Assembly (NCBI GenBank): GCA_903933765.1
Contig: CAIZLI010000208.1
Coordinates: 1 to 10,685 of the forward strand
DNA from: an uncultured Bacteroidota bacterium
Lineage (GTDB): Bacteria; Bacteroidota; Bacteroidia; Chitinophagales; Chitinophagaceae
Length of the DNA stretch: 10,685 bases
Reading direction: 5' to 3'
In this document: positions 1-6,158 of the stretch, piece by piece
Layout of the letters: each line of letters begins with the position of its first letter
Numbering within the stretch: position 1 is the stretch's first letter
The notes under the pieces: generated by a model
Told to the model about the DNA's origin: nothing
Seen by the model: the letters and a program-made list of their open reading frames with translations, nothing else
Databases searched by the model: none
Made by a program: the position numbers and the translations under genes

Positions 1-694
1 AGCAGAAGTCATTGACAACACCACTAGCCGTGGTCGTACTATCCGTTTTTTATGGGAAGGTGATGACGAAGGCTTTAAGAAAATGTTAGAATTTTTAGGT
101 GAGACACCATTGCCTAAATACATTAAGCGTAAGCCAGATGAAGATGATAAGGAAAGATACCAAACTGTGTATGCAAAGCACGAAGGTGCCGTAGCAGCTC
201 CTACTGCAGGTTTACATTTTAGTAAAGAATTAATTAAGCGTTCAGAAATCCTAGGTATCCGTTTTGCAGAAGTGACACTACACACTGGCTTGAGTACATT
301 TAGACCAATTGAAGTAGAAGATTTGAGTAAACATAAAATGGATGCTGAATATTTTAAGATTGACGAAGATGCTTGTAGAATCATCAATACAGCAAAAGAA
401 AATGGTCGTCGTGTTTGTTCAATTGGTACTACAGCAATGCGTGCCATGGAAAGCAGCGTAACTGCGCAACGTTTATTGAAGCCAGCAGAAGGATGGACAA
501 ATCATTTTATCCACCCACCTTATAATTTCAATATTGCAGATAGCTTGGTAACCAATTTCCACTTACCAAAAACAAGTTTGTTGATTATGTCTTGCGCTTT
601 TGCAGGATATGAATTAGCGATGGAAGCTTATAAAAAAGCGATTAAAGATAAATACCGTTTCTTCTCTTATGGAGACGCGTTATTGTTTATTTAA
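1..694 (+). CDS. queA: S-adenosylmethionine:tRNA ribosyltransferase-isomerase QueA (5' end missing)
   Basis: QueA transfers and isomerises the ribosyl part of S-adenosylmethionine onto 7-aminomethyl-7-deazaguanine at the wobble position of tRNAs with GUN anticodons, giving epoxyqueuosine, in the cytoplasm. The frame is open from base 2 with no stop, so the gene starts left of the window; the ATG at 83 is internal. About 230 C-terminal residues remain of a family of roughly 350, so about 120 residues are missing. Visible family signatures are the PLPKYIKR stretch, the [20 protein letters not shown] block running into LHF, the [12 protein letters not shown] segment, [14 protein letters not shown] and the C-terminal [11 protein letters not shown]. 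The gene looks intact as far as it can be seen. The last codons and the TAA lie in the left arm of an AT-rich hairpin (681-726), and a strong terminator follows, so the transcript probably ends before the receptor gene. The identification is firm. Confidence 0.97.
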   Translation, partial: AEVIDNTTSRGRTIRFLWEGDDEGFKKMLEFLGETPLPKYIKRKPDEDDKERYQTVYAKHEGAVAAPTAGLHFSKELIKRSEILGIRFAEVTLHTGLSTFRPIEVEDLSKHKMDAEYFKIDEDACRIINTAKENGRRVCSIGTTAMRAMESSVTAQRLLKPAEGWTNHFIHPPYNFNIADSLVTNFHLPKTSLLIMSCAFAGYELAMEAYKKAIKDKYRFFSYGDALLFI

Positions 695-726
695 TTTTAG
701 TAAAACTAAAAATTAAATAAACAATA
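681..726 (+). other. Long AT-rich stem-loop spanning the queA stop codon
   Basis: The left arm at 681-701 and the right arm at 705-726 pair over 21 base pairs, with one bulged A in the right arm and a three-base AAA loop at 702-704. The left arm includes the last queA codons and its TAA stop. Pairing is almost all A-T. The nearest T-run (737-743) begins about 10 nt after the stem, so this is not a canonical intrinsic terminator. It could act as a 3'-end stabilising structure or a weak first terminator ahead of the one at 778-809. Confidence 0.6.
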
Positions 727-777
727 CATAGTTAGATTTTTTTACTGTTCATTTAATTTATATTAAAACAACCTACC

Positions 778-809
778 AAAGGGACAGATGCATATCTGTC
801 CCTTTTTTT
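778..809 (+). terminator. Intrinsic terminator downstream of queA
   Basis: A perfect 12-bp stem (778-789 with 794-805; core GGGACAGAT / ATCTGTCCC) closes a 4-nt GCAT loop. A run of seven T at 803-809, partly shared with the stem, follows at once. The T-run is on the plus-strand side only, so the terminator serves queA and insulates the receptor gene. Confidence 0.9.
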
Positions 810-812
810 ATT

Positions 813-851
813 TTTCCCGATTGTATAAATTCCTTTCCCGAATCTGTAAAT
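813..851 (+). repeat. Two 18-bp direct repeats upstream of the receptor promoter
   Basis: TTTCCCGATTGTATAAAT (813-830) and TTTCCCGAATCTGTAAAT (834-851) match at 15 of 18 positions and start 21 bp apart, close to two helical turns. The second copy ends 19 bp before the TAnnTTTG box at 871, where a -33 element would be expected. No TTG or TTTG -33 motif is visible there. The arrangement suggests a tandem binding site for an activator of the receptor gene; this role is inference. Confidence 0.5.
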
Positions 852-870
852 CGAGGTTATTAAGTCGACC

Positions 871-878
871 TAGCTTTG
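871..878 (+). promoter_or_regulatory. Bacteroidetes -7 element of the receptor gene
   Basis: TAGCTTTG matches the TAnnTTTG consensus. It ends 4 nt before the ATG at 883, so transcription should begin at or next to the start codon and the mRNA would be leaderless or nearly so. No clear -33 element is present. An imperfect palindrome centred on GTCGAC (861-872) touches its left edge. Confidence 0.6.
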
Positions 879-882
879 CGGC

Positions 883-3093
883 ATGAAAATAAGGGTTCTA
901 AAAAATAGTCTATTTATATTGTTATTATTAGGGTTTGGTTATATAACGCAAGCACAAACAATCAAAGTACAAAAAGATACCACCAATTGGCATCAATTAA
1001 AAGATGTGACCATTGTAGGTAGAAATAGTAAAAGCGATTACCAACAAATACCTGAAATTGTTGGTACCAATATCTATGCAGGCAAGAAAAATGCTTTAAT
1101 TGTACTTGATAATGTACAAGGAAATATTGCCAATAATACCATGCGTCAAGTATTGGCAAAAGTGCCTGGTATTCATATTTGGGAAAGTGATCCAAGCGGC
1201 ATTCAAATTGGCATAGCTGCAAGAGGGTTAAGTCCAAATAGAAGTTGGGAATTCAATGTCAGACAAAATGGATATGATATCGCAGCCGATCCATTTGGAT
1301 ATCCAGAAGCATATTATAATCCTCAATTACAAGCAGTTCAGAGAATTGAAATTGTAAGAGGGCAAGGTGCACTTCAATATGGACCACAGTTTGGAGGCAT
1401 GGTCAACTATATTTTAAAAAATGGTAGTGAGATCAATCAGGCTTTTGAATTTGAAACGCAACAGACTGTTGGAAGCAATGGTTTAATAAATAGTTTTAAC
1501 GCCATAGGTGGGAAAAAAGAGAAACTGAACTACTATTCATTTTATGATCAAAGAAATGGTGAAGGCTGGAGGGATAATAGTCGGTTTTTTTCAAAAGCAG
1601 GATTCGGTTCTGTTACCTATCATTTCACCAAAAAACTTTCGCTCAATTTTGAATTAATGCATTCACATACCAGAAGTCAACAAGCAGGTGGATTGACAGA
1701 TGCGCAAATTAAACAAAATGCCAAGCAAAGTTTCAGAAATAGGAATTGGATGGACATAAAATGGACGACACCTGCAATCAATATTGAATATGAAATGAAT
1801 GACCATAGTCGTTGGATTACAAAAATCTTTGGAACAATTGGTGATAGAAGTAGTGTTGGATTCTTGCAGTCAATCTTAGTAAAAGATAGTATCAATAAGG
1901 CCACCAGTCAATTTAATAATCGCATTGTTAATGTAGACCAATATAGAAATTATGGACTTGAGAGCAGGTTCATCACAGATTACTTTATTGGATCAATGAA
2001 AAATACAATTTCTTCTGGGATCAGGTTTTATAAAGGCAATACCCATCGATTAGCTGACGGAAAAGGCACAACTGGATCTGACTATGATGTTCGTATTGAA
2101 GGATTTTATCCAAAGGATATTCATTTTAGATCAAATAATGCTGCAGTTTTTATTGAAAATATATTTAGAGTCACTGAAAAGCTATTAATCATTCCTGGTT
2201 TTAGATATGAATGGTTGGAAGGATCAGCAAGCGGAAGCAATGGACTTAGTGGAAATGACGCAATCATTCACCTTCAAAATATCACAAGAAGTAGAGGTTT
2301 TATTTTGGGTGGAATTGGATCAGAATTTCATTTAACAAATACCACAGAATTCTATGCGAATTTTTCGCAAGCATATAGACCTATTCAATTTGCAAATCTA
2401 CAAGCGCCCCCTACTACAGATCTGATTGACCAAGATTTAAAAGATGCAAGGGGCTATAATTTGGATCTTGGCTACAGAGGGAAAGTGAAAAATTACCTTC
2501 AATTTGATGTCAGTGGCTTTTATTTACAATACAATAATCGGGTTGGCACGATTACTCCATCTGGAACTAACTACAGACTCGTTACAAATGTTGGGGCAAG
2601 TACAAGTAAAGGTTTGGAAACCTATATTGAATTCAACCCATTGAGGGCTTTTTCAAATAGTGCGCATTCAGATATTATTTTTTTTAGTTCTTATTCCTAT
2701 ACAGATGCTAGATATAGTGGCAACCATCAAGATGCCAATACCAAAGGAAAAAAAGTAGAAAATGCACCACAAGACATTCTAAGAACAGGACTCAGTATTG
2801 GAAATAAAGGTTTTTTGTTCACCACACAATTAAGTCATGTTGGTGCCGCATTTAGTGATGCAAACAATACCAATACCCCATCTACAAATGGCAATATAGG
2901 TATCATTCCCTCCTACTCCATTATTGACTTAACTGCAACTTATAAATTATCAAAAAACTTGAATATAAAAGCCGGAATAAATAATTTGAATGATACTATG
3001 TATTTTACTAGACGCGCAGGAGGATATCCTGGACCAGGTGCCTTACCAGCTGATGGGCGAACCTTCTTTATTTCAATTGGTGCTAAATTCTAA
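883..3093 (+). CDS. TonB-dependent outer-membrane receptor, FecA-like
   Basis: This 736-residue protein is a ligand-gated outer-membrane beta-barrel that imports a scarce substrate with energy from TonB-ExbBD. Residues 1-24 form a signal peptide (KIRVLKN, then a Leu-rich core, likely cut at QA|Q, residues 24/25). A TonB box, DVTIVG, lies at 41-46. The plug domain covers about 52-180, with RGLSPNRSWEFN at 114-125 and IEIVRGQGALQYGPQFGG at 155-172, a pattern typical of FecA-like (ferric citrate) receptors. The rest is barrel, ending in Phe as outer-membrane proteins do. It lacks the carboxypeptidase-like N-terminal domain common in SusC-type receptors, lacks the STN signalling domain, and has no SusD, FecI or FecR gene beside it. 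The substrate is unproved; a ferric chelate is the best guess. The start is fixed by the signal peptide and by the promoter box 4 nt upstream. Confidence 0.93.
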   Translation: MKIRVLKNSLFILLLLGFGYITQAQTIKVQKDTTNWHQLKDVTIVGRNSKSDYQQIPEIVGTNIYAGKKNALIVLDNVQGNIANNTMRQVLAKVPGIHIWESDPSGIQIGIAARGLSPNRSWEFNVRQNGYDIAADPFGYPEAYYNPQLQAVQRIEIVRGQGALQYGPQFGGMVNYILKNGSEINQAFEFETQQTVGSNGLINSFNAIGGKKEKLNYYSFYDQRNGEGWRDNSRFFSKAGFGSVTYHFTKKLSLNFELMHSHTRSQQAGGLTDAQIKQNAKQSFRNRNWMDIKWTTPAINIEYEMNDHSRWITKIFGTIGDRSSVGFLQSILVKDSINKATSQFNNRIVNVDQYRNYGLESRFITDYFIGSMKNTISSGIRFYKGNTHRLADGKGTTGSDYDVRIEGFYPKDIHFRSNNAAVFIENIFRVTEKLLIIPGFRYEWLEGSASGSNGLSGNDAIIHLQNITRSRGFILGGIGSEFHLTNTTEFYANFSQAYRPIQFANLQAPPTTDLIDQDLKDARGYNLDLGYRGKVKNYLQFDVSGFYLQYNNRVGTITPSGTNYRLVTNVGASTSKGLETYIEFNPLRAFSNSAHSDIIFFSSYSYTDARYSGNHQDANTKGKKVENAPQDILRTGLSIGNKGFLFTTQLSHVGAAFSDANNTNTPSTNGNIGIIPSYSIIDLTATYKLSKNLNIKAGINNLNDTMYFTRRAGGYPGPGALPADGRTFFISIGAKF

Positions 3094-3108
3094 ATCCTTC
3101 TAAAGGAT
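3094..3108. other. Small hairpin between convergent genes
   Basis: ATCCTT (3094-3099) and AAGGAT (3103-3108) form a perfect 6-bp stem with a 3-nt loop. It fills almost the whole 16-bp gap between the stop codons of the receptor and aspartate kinase genes. Neither side has a T-run, so calling it a bidirectional terminator is only a possibility. Confidence 0.35.
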
Positions 3109-3109
3109 A

Positions 3110-4429
3110 CTATAAATTAAACAATCCTTTATTAATCAATTGCAGGGTTTTAGTTTTATGCTCACTAGGTATTAATAAACTAATATTATGTGGACTACCT
3201 CCATAACTGACCATGGTAATCGGTACTTCATTAATGGCTTGAAATAATTTATTGAGCACTGCATCAGTTTTAGCAATTTCATTTCCAACAATAGACACAA
3301 TGGTTTGATTTTTCTCTACTTCTACTGAAGCGATATTACTTAGTTCTGTAATGATTTCATTTAGATGCATATCATTGTCAATAGATACAGAGACCGCGAC
3401 TTCAGAAGTCGTAATCATATCAATTGAGGTTTTATATTTTTCAAACACTTCAAATATTTTTCTTAAAAAACCATAGGCCAAAAGCATTCTTGTACTTTTA
3501 ATTTTTACAGCAATAATATCATCTTTAGCCGCAACCGCTTTCACACCGACTGTACCTGCTTCTTTCATGATCACCGTGCCAGGCGCTTTGGGCTCCATTG
3601 TATTTAACAATTTCACCGGAATATTTTCTTGCTGCGCTGGCCAAATACAAGTGGGATGTAAAATTTTTGCGCCGAAATAAGCTAGCTCCGCAGCCTCATC
3701 AAAACTTAGTTGTTCAATGGCGACAGTTTTATCTACTACTCTTGGGTCGTTATTATGCATACCATCAATATCTGTCCAAATTTCACAAACAGTAGCTTTT
3801 ACAGCAGCCGCAATTAAAGAAGCGGTGTAGTCACTGCCACCTCTTTTTAAATTATCTACTTCCCCTTTTGCATTGCGACAAATATAGCCTTGAGTAACAA
3901 AAATATTTTTATTTGGGTGATTAGCGAGTACTCCATTTAACTTTTCTTGTATCAACACTAAATCTGGTTCTTCGTTTTGGTCTAGGGACATAAAATCCAA
4001 CGCAGGCAATAACGCATGATCGATTTTAGATTGTTCTAGAAATAATGAAAACAATTTAGTACTCATCAATTCTCCTTGTGCTAATATATCTTTATTCAAA
4101 GCATCACTCAAAGAAATTTTTTGTGTTATTCTTAAAAATTCAAAATGCTCATTCAATACTTCATTCGCCATTGCAAGCAAAGTAGCTTCTTGCAATAAAT
4201 CATGTATAAAATTTTGATAATGCTTTTCTAATATTGCTATTTTTTCGCTTGCGCCTTCTTTATCTGAAGCTGCCAATCGATGACTTATTTCAACCAATGC
4301 ATTCGTCGTTCCACTTAATGCACTTAATACCACCATCACTGGTTCTTTATCAGCTGTAATAAGTTGTGCAATCTGACGCATCCTCTCAGGCTTACCAACA
4401 CTGGTTCCGCCGAACTTCATTATTTTCAT
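3110..4429 (-). CDS. Monofunctional aspartate kinase (aspartokinase)
   Basis: Aspartate kinase phosphorylates L-aspartate with ATP, the first step to lysine, threonine, methionine and diaminopimelate; it is cytoplasmic. The 439-residue protein opens with the family signature KFGGTSVG (5-12). RGGSDYTA (196-203) and WTDIDGMHNNDPR (218-230) belong to the kinase core, followed by two C-terminal ACT domains (about 305-375 and 376-439) that usually bind the feedback amino acid. It is lysC-like in architecture, with no homoserine dehydrogenase fused; which end product inhibits it cannot be read from sequence. The chosen ATG is preceded by a purine-rich AGAGATGGA; a start at the fourth residue (ATG at 4420) is also possible. 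It lies 39 bp downstream of the dehydrogenase gene with no terminator between, so co-transcription is likely. In the second ACT domain SYGGSPHNIS replaces the commoner SQGASEINIS type of motif. Confidence 0.95.
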   Translation of the reverse strand: MKIMKFGGTSVGKPERMRQIAQLITADKEPVMVVLSALSGTTNALVEISHRLAASDKEGASEKIAILEKHYQNFIHDLLQEATLLAMANEVLNEHFEFLRITQKISLSDALNKDILAQGELMSTKLFSLFLEQSKIDHALLPALDFMSLDQNEEPDLVLIQEKLNGVLANHPNKNIFVTQGYICRNAKGEVDNLKRGGSDYTASLIAAAVKATVCEIWTDIDGMHNNDPRVVDKTVAIEQLSFDEAAELAYFGAKILHPTCIWPAQQENIPVKLLNTMEPKAPGTVIMKEAGTVGVKAVAAKDDIIAVKIKSTRMLLAYGFLRKIFEVFEKYKTSIDMITTSEVAVSVSIDNDMHLNEIITELSNIASVEVEKNQTIVSIVGNEIAKTDAVLNKLFQAINEVPITMVSYGGSPHNISLLIPSEHKTKTLQLINKGLFNL

Positions 4430-4468
4430 TCCATCTCTATTTTAAAGAATCTATTAAAATTTTACACA

Positions 4469-5563
4469 TCAAAGGTAATTATCAAAATTTAAATCCATTT
4501 TTTCTGCTAAAGCCTTTAAATCATTTTGTACCGCATTCACCAATGGAATACCATCTTTCATCCTTTCATTTTCCATTGCACGTTCTAGATCTCCTGCTAC
4601 ATACACTTGATCATGTCCTACTGAAGGGGTTGCATTTCTAAAACGATTCAACCATAGGTCCATATTCGATTTAAAATCTGCTGCGGGCCTAAATGCATCA
4701 ATACGCATCGCACCAATAAAATGTCCAAGACCTTCACCAGGCATATTTTCAGGCATTGGAACATAAGCTGGAAAAGGTGGTGCCCATGGACCAAAACTAG
4801 CACCACTTAACACAGCCGAAAAAATATCTACAATGGAACCTAATGCATACCCTTTATGACTACCCTGCTCTTTCTCTGAGCCTAATGGTAATAGCGCTCC
4901 TCCATTTTTTAAAATATTTGCATCCTGAGTAGGATTGCCTACTGCGTCTTGTGCCCAACCCAATGGAATGGTAGTATTGTTTCTTTGTGCAATTTCTAAT
5001 TTACCATTGGCTGCAGTGGTCGTTGCAAAATCAGCTACAAATGGCGCTTCTTGACCAGCTGGTATTGCCACTGCAATAGGATTGGTCCCTAATAATTTTT
5101 CTGCTGCATAAGTAGGTGCGACTAATGCACTTGCATTGGTCATGGCAATACCGATCATTTCTTGTTCTAAAGCCATCATAGCATGGTAACCAGCAATACC
5201 AAAATGATTGCTATTTTTTACACTTACCCAACCTGTTCCTACTTGTTTCGCTTTTTCCATAGCTATCTCCATAGCCCTTGGAGCCACTATCAACCCTAAA
5301 CCTCTATCGCCGTCAATCACAGCTGTAGATGGTGTTTCATGCACAATCTTAATATTGGGTGTGGGGTTGATTCTGCCTTGTTCCCATAATCTTACATAGC
5401 CAATCAATCGAGCAATTCCATGACTATCAATGCCTCTTAAATCGGCAGATAACAATACTTTGGTCGCCAAAGCAGCATCTGATGTACTACAACCCATTTT
5501 TAAAAAAACAGCTTCTGCAAAATCAGACAATGCTTGGTATGTATAATGATGATTTGATTCCAT
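4469..5563 (-). CDS. LDH2/malate dehydrogenase-type NAD(P)-dependent oxidoreductase
   Basis: This 364-residue cytoplasmic enzyme belongs to the LDH2/MDH2 (Ldh family) oxidoreductases, which interconvert 2-hydroxy acids and 2-oxo acids (malate, lactate, ureidoglycolate, 2,3-diketogulonate, sulfolactate or delta1-piperideine-2-carboxylate, depending on the member) with NAD(P)H. Family marks are RGIDSHGI (43-50, with His48 as presumed catalytic base), KNSNHFGIAGYH (116-127), LLGTNPIAVAIP (157-168), VADFATT (176-182) and the HKGYALG loop (236-242). It is not related to classical Rossmann-fold malate dehydrogenases. The substrate is not predictable here. The ATG follows a TAAATTTG promoter box by 4 nt, which fixes the start and predicts a leaderless mRNA. 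The aspartate kinase gene follows after 39 bp, which hints at a role near amino-acid metabolism but does not show it. Confidence 0.92.
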   Translation of the reverse strand: MESNHHYTYQALSDFAEAVFLKMGCSTSDAALATKVLLSADLRGIDSHGIARLIGYVRLWEQGRINPTPNIKIVHETPSTAVIDGDRGLGLIVAPRAMEIAMEKAKQVGTGWVSVKNSNHFGIAGYHAMMALEQEMIGIAMTNASALVAPTYAAEKLLGTNPIAVAIPAGQEAPFVADFATTTAANGKLEIAQRNNTTIPLGWAQDAVGNPTQDANILKNGGALLPLGSEKEQGSHKGYALGSIVDIFSAVLSGASFGPWAPPFPAYVPMPENMPGEGLGHFIGAMRIDAFRPAADFKSNMDLWLNRFRNATPSVGHDQVYVAGDLERAMENERMKDGIPLVNAVQNDLKALAEKMDLNFDNYL

Positions 5564-5567
5564 GGCA

Positions 5568-5599
5568 CAAATTTACAAATAAAAAAGGTGTACTGACAA
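5568..5599 (-). promoter_or_regulatory. Promoter of the LDH2-type dehydrogenase gene
   Basis: On the minus strand TAAATTTG (5575-5568) fits the Bacteroidetes -7 consensus TAnnTTTG and ends 4 nt before the ATG at 5563. A TTG at 5599-5597 lies 21 nt upstream of it, an acceptable spacing for a -33 element. That TTG falls at the loop of the ssb terminator hairpin, so promoter and terminator share DNA. Confidence 0.6.
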
Positions 5600-5609
5600 G
5601 TACACCTTT
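5581..5609 (-). terminator. Intrinsic terminator of ssb
   Basis: On the minus strand a perfect 11-bp stem (5609-5599 with 5594-5584, AAAGGTGTACT / AGTACACCTTT) closes a 4-nt TGTC loop and runs into six T (5586-5581). It begins 21 nt after the ssb stop codon. The T-run stops only 5 nt short of the -7 box of the next gene. Confidence 0.88.
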
Positions 5610-5630
5610 AGCGTAAAAGCTTGAATGCTA

Positions 5631-6071
5631 TTAGAATGGTAAATCGTCCATTGCTTCATTGCTATCAGCGGCTGCAGTTGGAGCAGGATTATAGCTTTGA
5701 GTAGGATTAGATTCCCCACCATAGTTAGATTGTTCTCCACCTGATCCACCTGAAGGTTTCGCGCCTAATAATTGTACCGATACAATTCTTAAGGTCAATG
5801 ATGCCCCTTGACGGCCATCTGTGGTAGTATAAGATCTTACATCGGGTGTGCCTTCTACATATACTTGTGTGCCCTTCTTTAAATATGGTGCCACAGCAGT
5901 TCGATCTGTCCAATAAGAACAATCTACCCAAGTTGTTCTGTCTTTTTGTACCCCTTGCGCATCCTTGTATTTTTCTGTATGCGCTACGTTGAAATTGATG
6001 ACAGACTTGCCATTTACGTTATTCACCACGGCGTCCTTGCCTAAATTTCCGATGACTTGTAACTTTATCAT
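5631..6071 (-). CDS. ssb: Single-stranded DNA-binding protein SSB
   Basis: SSB coats single-stranded DNA in replication, recombination and repair, normally as a homotetramer, and recruits partners through its C-terminal tip. The 146-residue protein has an OB-fold at about 1-104, with IGNLGKDAVV (7-16), INFNVA (25-30), aromatic residues Trp49, Tyr53 and Trp54, KGTQVYVEG (66-74) and a final beta-strand. A low-complexity Gly/Ser/Asn/Pro linker (105-139) follows, then the acidic partner-binding tip DDLPF at the extreme C-terminus. It is somewhat shorter than the E. coli protein (178 residues), chiefly in the linker. It stands alone, diverging from mnmA across about 87 bp, and has its own terminator. 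No Shine-Dalgarno sequence is seen; the A/T-rich upstream region is normal for the phylum. Confidence 0.97.
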   Translation of the reverse strand: MIKLQVIGNLGKDAVVNNVNGKSVINFNVAHTEKYKDAQGVQKDRTTWVDCSYWTDRTAVAPYLKKGTQVYVEGTPDVRSYTTTDGRQGASLTLRIVSVQLLGAKPSGGSGGEQSNYGGESNPTQSYNPAPTAAADSNEAMDDLPF

Positions 6072-6118
6072 ATTGTATATTTTAACTTTCTAAGACAATG
6101 AAGGTAGTAATTTTTTAT

Positions 6119-6126
6119 TACTTTTG
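6119..6126 (+). promoter_or_regulatory. Candidate -7 promoter element of mnmA
   Basis: TACTTTTG fits TAnnTTTG and lies 32 nt before the mnmA ATG at 6159, leaving a conventional short leader of about 25 nt. No good -33 TTG is seen at the expected spacing. The box overlaps the right arm of a small palindrome (AGTAAT, five T, ATTACT; 6106-6122). The GTG that could extend the mnmA frame (6126) sits on its last base, which argues against that longer start. Confidence 0.5.
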
Positions 6127-6158
6127 TGCCAAGCCAACTTTTAACTGGCCACCGAAAT

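Noticed and set aside
3598..3795. Plus-strand 65-codon frame within the aspartate kinase gene
   Set aside because: It is antisense to the conserved kinase core and shows no recognisable protein features.
6126..6158. Longer start (GTG at 6126) for mnmA
   Set aside because: It overlaps the last base of the TACTTTTG promoter element, so it would not be within the transcript; family proteins begin just before the PP-loop strand as from 6159.
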